Shown here: one piece after another, positions 26,041 to 35,104 of the stretch | Numbering within the stretch: position 1 is the first letter of the stretch | Layout: each line of letters begins with the position of its first letter | From: Clavibacter tessellarius | Lineage (GTDB): Bacteria > Actinomycetota > Actinomycetes > Actinomycetales > Microbacteriaceae | Direction of reading: 5' to 3' | DNA: 64,000 nucleotides | NCBI RefSeq assembly: GCF_001618005.1 | Contig: NZ_LQXA01000053.1 | Location: 62,001-126,000, forward strand | Translations under genes and position numbers: made by a program | Notes under the pieces: generated by a model | The model's database searches: none | What the model was told of the DNA's origin: nothing | Seen by the model: only the letters and a program-made list of their open reading frames with translations

Positions 26041-27489
26041 TCACGACGAGAGGTCCGGCCCCCGCGTGATCCCGAACTCGTGCCGCAGCGCGCTCCGCGC
26101 CGCCTGGTACCCGGCCATGCCGTGCACGCCGGGCCCGGGCGTCGCCGAGCTCGACGCGAGGTAGACGCCCGCGGCCGGCGTGCGCCACGGGTCCGGCGAC
26201 AGCACCGGACGCGCCAGCAGCTGCCAGACGCTCGCGGCGCCGGCCGCGATGTCGCCGCCGATGTAGTTGGGGTCGTGCTCCTCCATGCCGACCGCGTCGA
26301 TGCTGGAGGAGGCGAGGATGAGGTCGCGGAATCCGGGGGCGAAGCGCTCGATCTGGCGCGTGATCGCCTCGGTCTGGTCGACCGTCGATCCCGCGGGCAC
26401 GTGCGTGTACGCCCACAGCACGTGCTTCCCCGCGGGCGCGCGGCCGGGATCGTCGATGGAGGGCTGCGCCACGAGCACGTACGGATCGTCGCTGTGCCGC
26501 CCCGCGGCCACGTCGCGCTCGGCGGCCTGGATCTCCGCGCGCGTGCCGCCGACGTGGAGCGTGCCCGCGCGGCGGAGCTCGGGATCCGTCCACGGCACGG
26601 GACCGGAGAGCGCGAAGTCGACCTTGGAGGCCGCGTTGCCGTAGCGGAAGCGGCGGAGGGCGCGGAGGTAGCCGGCGGGCAGGCGATCGCTCGCGATGCG
26701 CGCGAGGGCGCGCGCGCTGGTGTCGAACAGCACCGCGCGGGCGGCGGGCAGCTCGCGGAGCCGGCGGACCTCGGATCCCGTGATCACCTCGCCGCCGTGG
26801 GCACGCAGGTCGGCGATCATGGCGTCGACGATGGACTGGCTGCCGCCGACCGGCACCGGCCAGCCGCGGGCGTGGGCGTACGCGCCGAGGGAGAGCGCGG
26901 CGGCGGCGGTCGACACGCTCGGCATGGTCTGGATCGCATGTGCGGCCACGCCGGTGAACATGGCCGGCGCGACGTCGCCGCGGAACCGCGCATTCCAGAC
27001 GGGGGAGCCCTGCTCGAGCGCCCGGAGGCCGAGCCGGATCGCGGTCGGCGGGTGGCGCGGCACCTGGAGCAGCGGGCCGTTCGTGAACTGGGCGACGCGG
27101 TCGGCGGATGCGGCGAGCGGCCCCATCAGCTGCCGCCACGCCCGGCCGTCCACGCCGAGCGCGTCGGCGGTGCGGTCGATGTCGCGGTAGGCGATGCCCG
27201 AGCGACCGCCGTCGAGCGGATGCGCGTAGGAGATCTCCGGCACGACGAGGTCGATCCGCCGGTCGAGCTGGAAGGCGCGGAAGAACCCGGAGGCGAGCGC
27301 CATCGGGTGCACGGCCGAGCAGATGTCGTGGTGGAAGCCGGGGAGAGTGAGCTCCGCGGTGCGGCTGCCGCCGCCGACGGTGTCCGCCCTTTCGTGCACC
27401 TGCACGGAGAGCCCGGCCCGGGCCATCGTCACGGCGGCGGCCAGGCCGTTCGGTCCGGATCCGACCACGATCGCGTCGATGTCACCCAT
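26041..27489 (-). CDS. FAD-dependent oxidoreductase (phytoene desaturase/CrtI-like superfamily)
   Basis: A 482-residue flavoprotein. The N-terminal Rossmann motif VVGSGPNGLAAAVTMARAGLSVQVHE binds the ADP of FAD, with GGGSRTAEL just after. Further on, LRAHGGEVITGSEVRRL and a C-terminal GVYLASSSATPGPGVHGMAGYQAA close the FAD site, as in the NAD(P)/FAD amine-oxidase and CrtI-like families. No carotenoid genes surround it, so the substrate is unknown. It sits 9 nt from the SDR gene upstream on the same strand and is probably co-transcribed with it. Confidence 0.88.
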   Translation of the reverse strand: MGDIDAIVVGSGPNGLAAAVTMARAGLSVQVHERADTVGGGSRTAELTLPGFHHDICSAVHPMALASGFFRAFQLDRRIDLVVPEISYAHPLDGGRSGIAYRDIDRTADALGVDGRAWRQLMGPLAASADRVAQFTNGPLLQVPRHPPTAIRLGLRALEQGSPVWNARFRGDVAPAMFTGVAAHAIQTMPSVSTAAAALSLGAYAHARGWPVPVGGSQSIVDAMIADLRAHGGEVITGSEVRRLRELPAARAVLFDTSARALARIASDRLPAGYLRALRRFRYGNAASKVDFALSGPVPWTDPELRRAGTLHVGGTRAEIQAAERDVAAGRHSDDPYVLVAQPSIDDPGRAPAGKHVLWAYTHVPAGSTVDQTEAITRQIERFAPGFRDLILASSSIDAVGMEEHDPNYIGGDIAAGAASVWQLLARPVLSPDPWRTPAAGVYLASSSATPGPGVHGMAGYQAARSALRHEFGITRGPDLSS

Positions 27490-27498
27490 GCGTCGAGG

Positions 27499-28497
27499 CT
27501 ATCGGCGCCGGAGCGCGGCGACCCCGGCGACGACGCCGGAGAGGAGGGCGCCCGCGCCGATCGCGACGGTCGTGGCGCGGTTGCGGATGATCCAGACCTG
27601 CGGGCTCGTCATGCGCGCCCGGTCGCTGAAGATGCCACGCGCTCCGTGATCGCCAGCCGTCGGCGTGTAGAGGTTCGTCGTGAGCATGGGCTGCGTCTTG
27701 TCCTCGGCCTGCTGGCCGGAGTAGCCCGTCTTCGCGAGGTAGCCGTCGAGCCAGTTCGCCACGAAGCGGTTGCCGAGCACGGTCATCACGGTGGGCTCGC
27801 CGACCCAGTTGCGGCGCTTCGGCTTCTCGGCGACCGCGGCGATGGCCTGCGCGCCCACCTCGGGCTCGAAGATGGGCGGCACCGGTTGCGGGTGGTGCGG
27901 CAGCTGCGACTTGACCCAGTTGAACTGGATCGTGTTGAGGGCGGGCATGTCGACCGTGGAGATCTTCACGGCGCTCTCGTTGTGGATCAGCTCGGTCGTC
28001 ACCGACTCGGTGAAGCCCTGCACGGCGTGCTTCGCGGCGCAGTACGCGGCCTGCAGCGGGATCCCGCGGTGCGCGAGCGCGGAGCCGACCTGGATCACGT
28101 GGCCGCGGTCGCGCGGCACCATGCGGGAGAGCGCGGCTCGCGTGCCGTTGACGAAGCCGAAGTAGTTGACCGCCGTGGCCCGCTCGAAGTCGGCGGGATC
28201 CGTCGTGAGGAACTCGCCGAAGACGCCGACCATGGCGTCGTTGACCCAGAGGTCGATGGGGCCGAGCTCGTCCTCCACGCGGTCGGCGGCGGCCTCGACG
28301 GCCAGGCGGTCGGCGACGTCGGTGGAGATCCCGAGGCCGCGGCGTCCGCGCGCCTCGATGTCGGCGACGGCGCCCGCGAGCCCGTCCTCGCCGCGCGCGA
28401 GGACGGCGACGTCCCAGCCGCGGTCCGCGAGCTCCCGGACGGTGGCCCGTCCCAGTCCCGCGGATCCTCCGGTGACGACGGCGATGCCTCTGGTCAT
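27499..28497 (-). CDS. Short-chain dehydrogenase with C-terminal membrane anchor
   Basis: A 332-residue classical SDR. The TGGSAGLG cofactor loop is at residues 9-16, the AAYCAAKHA motif supplies catalytic Tyr and Lys, and the Ser lies in QVGSALAHRG. The last 25 residues form a hydrophobic helix ending RRR (VAIGAGALLSGVVAGVAALRRR), so the enzyme is probably tethered to the membrane. The ATG at 28497 has a GAAGGAG ribosome-binding site, favouring it over an upstream in-frame ATG. Neighbours (FAD oxidoreductase, acyl-CoA ligase) suggest lipid or terpenoid metabolism, unproven. Confidence 0.9.
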   Translation of the reverse strand: MTRGIAVVTGGSAGLGRATVRELADRGWDVAVLARGEDGLAGAVADIEARGRRGLGISTDVADRLAVEAAADRVEDELGPIDLWVNDAMVGVFGEFLTTDPADFERATAVNYFGFVNGTRAALSRMVPRDRGHVIQVGSALAHRGIPLQAAYCAAKHAVQGFTESVTTELIHNESAVKISTVDMPALNTIQFNWVKSQLPHHPQPVPPIFEPEVGAQAIAAVAEKPKRRNWVGEPTVMTVLGNRFVANWLDGYLAKTGYSGQQAEDKTQPMLTTNLYTPTAGDHGARGIFSDRARMTSPQVWIIRNRATTVAIGAGALLSGVVAGVAALRRR

Positions 28498-28594
28498 TGC
28501 GCTCCTTCGATGGTTGGTGCACGAAACGTGCTTGTCCACCGTAGGACCGCGGTGCCCCGCGGAGGCGTCGCGGCCGGGACCTGCCAGGCGGCGG

Positions 28595-30283
28595 TCAGCC
28601 TTCGCGCTGCAGCTCCTCGCGCACCTGGCGGCGGAGCACCTTCCCGATGAGGGAGGTCGGCAGCGCGTCCACCTGGATGACGCGGCGGGGGACCTTGTAC
28701 GCGGTGAGGTGCGCGCGGCAGTAGGCGCGGATCGCGGCCTCGTCGAGGGTCGCGCCGGGATCCAGCACGACCGCGGCCGTGACGTCCTCGCCGCCGTCCG
28801 GCGACGGGAGACCGACCACGGCGACGCCCTGCACGCCCGGCGCGCCGCGCACGACGTCCTCGACCTCGCTGGGGGAGACGTTGAAGCCGCCCGTGATGAT
28901 GAGCTCCTTCATCCGGTCGACGATGGTCGTGAAGCCGTCGGCGTCGACGCGCACGATGTCGCCCGTGCGGAACCAGCCGCCCTCGAGGAGCGCGGCGCGC
29001 GACTCGTCCGGGCGGCGCCAGTAGCCCTGGAACACCTGCGGGCCGCGGATGAGCAGCTCGCCCTCCTCGCCGGGGGAGCGGTCGGCCGTCGGGTCCTCGG
29101 GATCCACGACGCGCACCTCGGTGCTCGGGAACGGGACGCCCACGGTGCCGGGCCGCCGGGACGGGCCGATGGGGTTGCCGAGCGCGACGGGCGACGTCTC
29201 GGTGAGCCCGTATCCCTCGACGAGGTAGCCGCCCGTGAGGCCCTCCCACAGCTCGACGGTGGCGACGGGCAGGTTCATGGCCCCGGAGATCGCGAACCGC
29301 ACGCCCGTGAGGTCGACGCCCTTCTCCTTCGCGCCCCGCGCGAGGCGCTCGTAGATGGGCGGCACGGCGGGCAGGAACGTCGGCGGGTGCTTCCGCGCGG
29401 CGGCGAGCACGAGGTCCACGTCGAACTTCGGGAAGAGCACCAGCCGGGCGCCGATCGCCATGGCGAAGGTGAGGCAGAGCGTGAGGCCGTAGGCGTGGAA
29501 CATGGGCAGCACGCCGTAGACGGTCTCGCCGCCGTCGGCGAGGCCCGGCACCCAGGCGCGGCCCTGCATCGCGTTGGCGTGCAGGTTGCGGTGGGTGAGG
29601 ATCGCGCCCTTGGGGCTCGCCGTGGTGCCGCTCGTGTACTGGAGGATCGCCACGTCGTCGAGCGCCGGCCGCGGGCGGGAGGCGGCGATGCGGCGGTGGT
29701 CGACGAGCTGCTCCCACGTGACGGTGTCCGTGACGGGCGCGGTGATCGCGGCCCGGGCGCGTCGGGCCGCGGGTACCGGCAGGCGGAGCTTGAGGCGCAT
29801 GGCGAGCGGCATGGCGGCCGGCAGGTCGACGGAGACGATCGTGTCGACGGGCACGTCGCTCGGCATGTCCTGGATCGTGCCCACGACGGTGTTCCAGGCG
29901 ATCGCGACGCGAGCGCCGTGGTCCTCGAACTGGTGGCGGAGCTCGCGCGGCGTGTAGAGCGGGTTGTGCTCGACGACGATGGCGCCGAGCCGCAGCACCG
30001 CGTAGAACGCGATCACGTGCTGCGGGCAGTTGGGCAGCACGAGCGCGACGCGGTCGCCCTTCTTCACGCCGAGCTTGCGCAGTCCCTCCGCGGCGCGGCT
30101 GATCAAGTCGCCGAGCTCCCGATAGGTCGTCTCGCGCCCGAAGAACTCCAGCGCGACGGCCTTGGCGTGCCGCTGGATGCTGCGCTCGACCATGTCGACG
30201 AGCGATCCGACGACGTGCGGGATGTCCGCCGACACCCCGTCCGCGTAGCTGCGTACCCAGGGGCGGTCGGCGTCGAGGCTCAT
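28595..30283 (-). CDS. Long-chain fatty acid-CoA ligase (AMP-binding), copy 2
   Basis: A 562-residue paralogue of the ligase at 7933-9621. It has YTSGTTASPKGAILTH, GYGLTETSPVALGNP, GWFRTGDIVRVDADGF, DRMKELIITGGFNVSPSEVE and the terminal LIGKVLRRQVREEL containing the catalytic Lys. The ATG at 30283 is followed by SLDADRPWVRSYADGV, aligning with the start of copy 1; a longer upstream frame is Arg/Pro-rich and rejected. Copy 2 lies next to an SDR and an FAD enzyme, copy 1 beside an SRPBCC protein, so they may serve different pathways. Confidence 0.93.
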   Translation of the reverse strand: MSLDADRPWVRSYADGVSADIPHVVGSLVDMVERSIQRHAKAVALEFFGRETTYRELGDLISRAAEGLRKLGVKKGDRVALVLPNCPQHVIAFYAVLRLGAIVVEHNPLYTPRELRHQFEDHGARVAIAWNTVVGTIQDMPSDVPVDTIVSVDLPAAMPLAMRLKLRLPVPAARRARAAITAPVTDTVTWEQLVDHRRIAASRPRPALDDVAILQYTSGTTASPKGAILTHRNLHANAMQGRAWVPGLADGGETVYGVLPMFHAYGLTLCLTFAMAIGARLVLFPKFDVDLVLAAARKHPPTFLPAVPPIYERLARGAKEKGVDLTGVRFAISGAMNLPVATVELWEGLTGGYLVEGYGLTETSPVALGNPIGPSRRPGTVGVPFPSTEVRVVDPEDPTADRSPGEEGELLIRGPQVFQGYWRRPDESRAALLEGGWFRTGDIVRVDADGFTTIVDRMKELIITGGFNVSPSEVEDVVRGAPGVQGVAVVGLPSPDGGEDVTAAVVLDPGATLDEAAIRAYCRAHLTAYKVPRRVIQVDALPTSLIGKVLRRQVREELQREG

Positions 30284-30435
30284 GTCCCCACCATAGGGAA
30301 TGCGGCCGGGTGGGACCCGGGCGCGACCGCGGATCGGCCAGGCGCGCCAGGGTGGGGGACGGGCCGCGGCGACGACGGCGGATGCCCCTACCGTGGCACC
30401 GGCCGCCGACGTGGAGCCGCGAGACGGGGAGCGGG

Positions 30436-31767
30436 ATGACGGGACGCGATGCGCGGAGCGGCATCGCCCGCGCCCTGCGGACGGTGGGCGCGGGTCACCT
30501 CGCCGCATGGAGCGCGCTGCCGCGGCCCGTGCGCGTCCTCATCGCGGCCCGGAGCGTGAACCGGCTCGGCGCGGCCACCCTGCCGTTCCTCGCGGTCGTG
30601 CTGACCGGGCAGATGGGCGCCTCCGTCGCCGCGGCGGGCGCCGTGGTGGCGCTCTTCGGCGCGGCGACGATCCCGTCCCGGCTGCTGGGCGGCCGGCTGG
30701 CGGACGCCGTGGGGCGGCGGACCGCCATCGTGACGGGCCTCGTGCTGACGGCGGTCTGCCAGCTGGCGCTGGCCGCAGCGCCCGACCTGCGGACGGCGGC
30801 CGTGGCGGCGGTGCTCCTCGGGCTGTCCTTCGAGCTCTACGAGCCGGCCAGCCAGGCCCTCGTCGCGGACCTCGTCGAGGGGGACGGGGACCGGGTCGCG
30901 GCGTACGGGATGCTGGCGGCGTGCCTCGCCGCGGCGGGCGTCCTCGCGGGCGTCCTCGCCACGGCCGTCGGCGGCGTCGACCTCCGTCTCCTCTTCGTGG
31001 CGGACGCGGCGAGCTGCCTCGCCTGCGCTGCCCTGGTGCGCCTCGGCCTGACGGCCCCGGCCGCGGGACCCAGGGCATCGGCGGATCGGGCTGCGGACTC
31101 TCGCACGCGCAGCGGGGTGGCCCACGGCGGCGCGATGGCCGACGACAGCGCCGCGCGGTCGCCATGGCGCGATCCGGTCCTCCTCGGCATGCTCGCCTCG
31201 GGCACCGGCTTCGCGGTCCTCTACCTCCAGCTCGACGTGCTCCTGCCCCTGACCCTCGCGGCGCGGGGGACGGAGCCGTCGCGGGCCGGCCTGCTGTTCG
31301 CGCTCTCCGCGCTCGTCGTGGTGCTCGGACAGCCGCTGCTCCGGAGCGGGCCCCTGTCGCGTCTCCGTCCGGGGCCCGCCATGGCGCTCGGCTTCGCGCT
31401 GCTGGGCACCGGCTTCGCCGTGACCGGCTCCGCCGGCGGTCCGCTCGGGCTGGCGGCCGCCGCCGTCGTGTGGAGCGTCGGCGACCTGCTCCTGCTCGGA
31501 CGCGCGCCCGCGCTGGTCGTCGCCCTGGCGCCGGTCGCCTCCCGGGCCCGCTACCTCTCGGCGTACGGCGTGAGCTGGGGCATCGCCGCGATGGTCGGAC
31601 CGCTCCTCGGCACCCAGCTGCTGGCGCGCATCGGCGTGGCCGGCACCTGGGTCGCGCTTGGCCTCGGGGGAGTCGCGCTCGCCCTCGTGCAGCCGCTCGT
31701 CGTGCGCCGCGTGGCCGCCCGGTCGATCGGCCGTCGGGCGGGCCGCTCCGCGGATCAGGCCGGGTAG
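30436..31767 (+). CDS. MFS transporter
   Basis: A 443-residue polytopic protein with about 12 hydrophobic segments. The loop after helix 2 carries the MFS signature-like GGRLADAVGRRTAI, and helix 5 is Gly/Ala-rich (ACLAAAGVLAGVLATAVGG). The family exports drugs or metabolites by proton antiport; substrate unknown. The ATG at 30436 gives a short basic N-terminus before helix 1. Its stop lies inside the 3' end of the convergent SDR gene (13-nt tail overlap). Confidence 0.88.
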   Translation: MTGRDARSGIARALRTVGAGHLAAWSALPRPVRVLIAARSVNRLGAATLPFLAVVLTGQMGASVAAAGAVVALFGAATIPSRLLGGRLADAVGRRTAIVTGLVLTAVCQLALAAAPDLRTAAVAAVLLGLSFELYEPASQALVADLVEGDGDRVAAYGMLAACLAAAGVLAGVLATAVGGVDLRLLFVADAASCLACAALVRLGLTAPAAGPRASADRAADSRTRSGVAHGGAMADDSAARSPWRDPVLLGMLASGTGFAVLYLQLDVLLPLTLAARGTEPSRAGLLFALSALVVVLGQPLLRSGPLSRLRPGPAMALGFALLGTGFAVTGSAGGPLGLAAAAVVWSVGDLLLLGRAPALVVALAPVASRARYLSAYGVSWGIAAMVGPLLGTQLLARIGVAGTWVALGLGGVALALVQPLVVRRVAARSIGRRAGRSADQAG

Positions 31768-32684
31768 ACCACGCCCGTCAGCTGCTCGGACGCGTCCCAC
31801 AGCCGGCGGGCGAGCTCGGCGTCCTTCGACCACGGGCTCGACGCGGCGAGGTGCGGCATGCCGCTCATGCCCCCGGCGCCCGCGGGTCCGTAGTAGTCGC
31901 CCGGGTGCACGCCGAGGCCCGTCGCCGCCTGGATCTGCGGCAGGGCGCCCACGCGCACGTCCTGGCCCAGGGCGGCCGGGCCGAACTTCGCGGCGAGGTC
32001 GCTCATCACGCCCTGCGGGCCGGACCCGGGGCCGTTCTTCGCGAGGTTGGTCGACGTGACGCCGGGGTGCGCGGCCGCGGCGGTGAGCCCCCAGCCGCGC
32101 TCGTCGGACAGCGCCTGCAGGCGGCGCATGAACAGCAGGTTGGCGAGCTTCGCCTGGCCGTACGCGGCCCACGGGCTGTAGCGCTCCTCCGACTGGAGGT
32201 CGCCGAACGCGATGCGCCCCATCCAGTGCGCGAGGCTCGACACGACGACGACGCGCGGGGCGTCGGCCGACTGGAGCGCGGGCAGCAGGAGGCCCGTCAG
32301 GGCGAAGTGGCCGAGGTGGTTCGTGCCGAGCTGGAGCTCGAAGCCGTCGCGGGTCTCGCGGCGGTCGGGCGGGGCCATGACGCCCGCGTTGTCGACCAGG
32401 ATGTCGATCGGCCCGGCCTCGATCTCGCGTGCCGCGAAGGCGCGCACGGAGGCGAGGTCGGCGAGGTCGAGGGAGCCGACCTCCACGTGGACGCCGGGGT
32501 GGCGGTCGCGGATCGCGCCCGCCGCGTCCTCGCCGCGCTCCGGGTCGCGCGACGTGAGGACGACGGAGGCGCCGGCCGCGGCGAGGCGGCGTGCCGTCTC
32601 GAGGCCGAGGCCGCTGTTGCCGCCGGTGACGACGGCGCGCTTCCCGTCGAGCGGGCTGATGATGATGTCGGTGGGACGGGGCAC
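31755..32684 (-). CDS. Short-chain dehydrogenase/reductase
   Basis: A 309-residue SDR resembling retinol-dehydrogenase or protochlorophyllide-reductase-like members. It has TGGNSGLG at residues 21-28, NAG at about 103, VVSSLAHWMG (catalytic Ser) and YGQAKLANLLFMRRL (Tyr/Lys). The C-terminus includes GDYYGPAGAGGMSGMP, a feature of this subgroup. It starts with GTG. The substrate is unknown; no pathway genes adjoin it. Its 3' end overlaps the MFS gene by 13 nt in convergent orientation. Confidence 0.9.
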   Translation of the reverse strand: MPRPTDIIISPLDGKRAVVTGGNSGLGLETARRLAAAGASVVLTSRDPERGEDAAGAIRDRHPGVHVEVGSLDLADLASVRAFAAREIEAGPIDILVDNAGVMAPPDRRETRDGFELQLGTNHLGHFALTGLLLPALQSADAPRVVVVSSLAHWMGRIAFGDLQSEERYSPWAAYGQAKLANLLFMRRLQALSDERGWGLTAAAAHPGVTSTNLAKNGPGSGPQGVMSDLAAKFGPAALGQDVRVGALPQIQAATGLGVHPGDYYGPAGAGGMSGMPHLAASSPWSKDAELARRLWDASEQLTGVVYPA

Positions 32685-32851
32685 GCGGACTCCTCATTGC
32701 GGGTGGGATCCCCACGCTAGCCGCCGCGGCCGGGCGTCGTCCGTGCGGCGGGCGGGGCCGGGCGCGCCGGATGCGCCGGACGGGCTCCCCGTGACCGCGG
32801 CGGGCCGCGTGCCGGGCGGCGGCGGGGAGCGTCCGATGGGACGATGGGCGC

Positions 32852-33220
32852 ATGTGGATGAGACGCGGCCGGGACGGTTCCGAGGACGAGCGCGGCGGTG
32901 AGGGCACGCACGCGATCGGCGTGGGCGCCGTGGTCGTCATCGTCGACGGCGCCGCCGCGACCGGCGACGCGACGCTCGCGGGCGAGCCCGTGGGCCTCGT
33001 GGTCGCATCCGCGTCCGACGGGCTCCGCAGCGTCAGCCCGGTGCCGACCGCCCGCGGCCGCGCCTGGCTCGTGGAGCTCGGCGCCGACGAGGACGAGAGT
33101 CCCGGCCGCCGGGTCGTGGTGCCGCAGAGCGCGCTGCGTCTCGCGGACGACGCCGACGCGGCCGACGCCGGAGCGGGCGCGCCCGTGCTGCCCGCCGACG
33201 ACCTGCCGCCGCGCCCGTGA
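32852..33220 (+). CDS. Hypothetical protein preceding the M20 peptidase
   Basis: A 122-residue soluble protein of unknown family. The core is strand-rich (HAIGVGAVVVIVDGAAATGDATLAGEPVGLVVAS, then AWLVELGADEDE and RRVVVPQSALRL), suggesting a small beta-barrel or SH3-like fold; the ends are acidic and low-complexity. It starts at ATG 32852 (a second ATG lies 6 nt later) and overlaps the peptidase start by 4 nt, so the two are coupled. Confidence 0.7.
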   Translation: MWMRRGRDGSEDERGGEGTHAIGVGAVVVIVDGAAATGDATLAGEPVGLVVASASDGLRSVSPVPTARGRAWLVELGADEDESPGRRVVVPQSALRLADDADAADAGAGAPVLPADDLPPRP

Positions 33221-34434
33221 GCGAGGCGGCCATCCCCGGCCCGGCGGACCCGTCCGCCGTCGACCCCGTCGACCTCGCCGCCGACCTCATCCGCATCGAC
33301 TCCACGAACCCCGACCTCGTCCCGGGCGCCGCGGGGGAGGCCGCGGTCGCCGCGCACGTCGCCGCCTGGCTCCGCGCCCGCGGCTTCGCCGTCCGGATCC
33401 TCGAGGACGTACCCGGCCGCCCCACCGTCCTCGCGACCGCGGCGGGCACGGGCGGCGGGCGCACCATCCTGCTCGACGGGCACCTCGACACCGTGCCGCC
33501 CGGCGACCCCGAGCGCGGCGGCCTCCTGCCGCGCGTCGAGGACGGCCGCCTGCTCGGCCGCGGCGCGTTCGACATGAAGGCCGGGCTCGCGGCGATGATG
33601 GTCGCCGCCGACCGCGCCCGGCGGATCGGCACGCGCGGCGGCATCGTGCTCGCCCTGGTCGCCGACGAGGAGTTCGGCAGCATCGGCACCGAGGAGGCGC
33701 TCCGCACCCTGGCCGCCGACGGCACGGTCGTCGACGGCGCCGTGATCTCGGAGCCCAGCCAGTCCGAGGCGATCGTCGCCCACCGCGGCTTCGGCTGGTA
33801 CGAGATCCGCCTGCGCGGACGCGCCGCGCACGGCTCCATGCCCGAGCAGGGCGTCGACGCCATCGCGCACGCAGGCCTCGTGCTCCGCGAGCTGGACGCC
33901 CTCGGCGCGCGGCTCGCGGCGGGCCCGCGGCACCCGCTGCTCGGCACGGGCGCGGTGCGCGTATCGCGCATCCACGGCGGCACGGACGCCGCGACCGTCG
34001 CCGAGGCCTGCACGCTCACCGTCGAGCGGCGCTACCTGCCCGGCGAGAGCCCGGCGGGCGTGGAGGCGGAGCTGCGGCGGATCCTCGACGCCGTCCTCGC
34101 CCGCACGCCCGATATGGACGCCGAGCTGGTGCCGCTCGTCGCCCGCGCGGCCTTCGAGGCCGACGTCGACGGGCCGCTGGCCCGCGCCGTCCTCGACCGC
34201 GGCGCGCGCGTCACCGGCGCACCCGTCGCGCACCGCGGCGAGCCGTTCTGGACCGACGCCGGACTCGTGCAGGAGGCCGGCATCCCGTGCATCCTGCTCG
34301 GCGTCACCGGCGGCGGCGCGCACGCGGCCGAGGAGTGGGCCGAGGTCGCCTCGGTCCGCGTGCTCGCGGACGTGCTCGAGGGCGCGATCCTCGACTTCTG
34401 CGGTCGAGCGGACGCTGCGGACCCGACGGCCTGA
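33217..34434 (+). CDS. M20 family metallopeptidase (ArgE/DapE/CPG2-like)
   Basis: A 405-residue zinc hydrolase of the ArgE/DapE/carboxypeptidase G2 family, which cleaves amide bonds of acylated amino acids or small peptides. Metal-site motifs are DGHLDTVPPGD at about residue 90, GAFDMKAGLAAMM at about 120, VADEEFGSIGTEEAL with the catalytic Glu-Glu pair, and ISEPSQSEAIVAHRG. The dimerisation domain follows (GRAAHGSMPEQGVDAIAHA). A late LLGVTGGGAHAAEEW supplies the last His ligand. A GTG start overlaps the previous stop. The true substrate cannot be assigned; DapE proper is usually near dap genes, absent here. Confidence 0.9.
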   Translation: MSEAAIPGPADPSAVDPVDLAADLIRIDSTNPDLVPGAAGEAAVAAHVAAWLRARGFAVRILEDVPGRPTVLATAAGTGGGRTILLDGHLDTVPPGDPERGGLLPRVEDGRLLGRGAFDMKAGLAAMMVAADRARRIGTRGGIVLALVADEEFGSIGTEEALRTLAADGTVVDGAVISEPSQSEAIVAHRGFGWYEIRLRGRAAHGSMPEQGVDAIAHAGLVLRELDALGARLAAGPRHPLLGTGAVRVSRIHGGTDAATVAEACTLTVERRYLPGESPAGVEAELRRILDAVLARTPDMDAELVPLVARAAFEADVDGPLARAVLDRGARVTGAPVAHRGEPFWTDAGLVQEAGIPCILLGVTGGGAHAAEEWAEVASVRVLADVLEGAILDFCGRADAADPTA

Positions 34435-34485
34435 GGTCGCGCCCGCCAGGTCCGATCCGGCAGCGGCGGCGGCAGCGGCAGCGCG

Positions 34486-34992
34486 TCAGTCCCGCGTCGC
34501 CGACCGGACGAGCTCCACGTCGAGCCGCCCGGCGTCGGCCGTCGCGGTCATCCAGGTGAAGTCGGGCTGGCGCCGCCGGTCGGTGGGGGAGCCGGGGTTC
34601 AGCAGCCGGAGGCCGGCGGGCGTCACGGTGTCCCACGGGATGTGGCTGTGGCCGAACACGAGCACGTCGGTCTCGGGGAAGGCCGCGTCCATCCGCCGCT
34701 CGCGTCCGGTGGACGCGCCCGTCTCGTGCGTGACGGCGATGCGGATCCCCTCCACGACCACGCGCGCCGTCTCGGGCAGACGCGCCCGCAGCCCCGCGGG
34801 GTCGTTGTTGCCCCAGCACGCGACCAGCCGCCGCGAGCGCGCCTCGAGCGCGTCGAGCGCGGGCTCGTCGACCCAGTCGCCGGCGTGGATCACGAGGTCG
34901 GCGGCCTCGACCGCCCGCCACAGCGCCGCCGGGAGGTCCTTCGCGCGCTTCGGGAGGTGGGTGTCGCTGAGGAGGACGAGCGATGCGGTCAC
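34486..34992 (-). CDS. Calcineurin-like metallophosphoesterase (YfcE/MJ0936 type)
   Basis: A 168-residue single-domain phosphodiesterase with the full metal-ligand set: SDTH at residues 9-12, HAGDW, WGNNDP, TH (VTHETG) and GHSHIPW, then LLNPGSPTDRR. This is the YfcE-like subgroup of small Mn-dependent phosphodiesterases. It starts with GTG and is convergent with the M20 peptidase. The physiological substrate is unknown. Confidence 0.9.
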   Translation of the reverse strand: MTASLVLLSDTHLPKRAKDLPAALWRAVEAADLVIHAGDWVDEPALDALEARSRRLVACWGNNDPAGLRARLPETARVVVEGIRIAVTHETGASTGRERRMDAAFPETDVLVFGHSHIPWDTVTPAGLRLLNPGSPTDRRRQPDFTWMTATADAGRLDVELVRSATRD

Positions 34993-35104
34993 GCGACCAC
35001 GCTACGCGCCGGGCGTCGTCGGGAGCGTCACCGGGCGGCCGCCGGGCGGACGGGCGCGGCATGATGGACGGGACCCGTCCCCGACCGCCCTCCAGGAGGC
35101 GCGC

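Noticed and set aside
30388-34323. A 1,300-codon open frame on the - strand across the MFS, SDR and M20 genes
   Set aside because: It spans several well-recognised genes on both strands, is low-complexity Arg/Gly/Ala, and has no domain motif.
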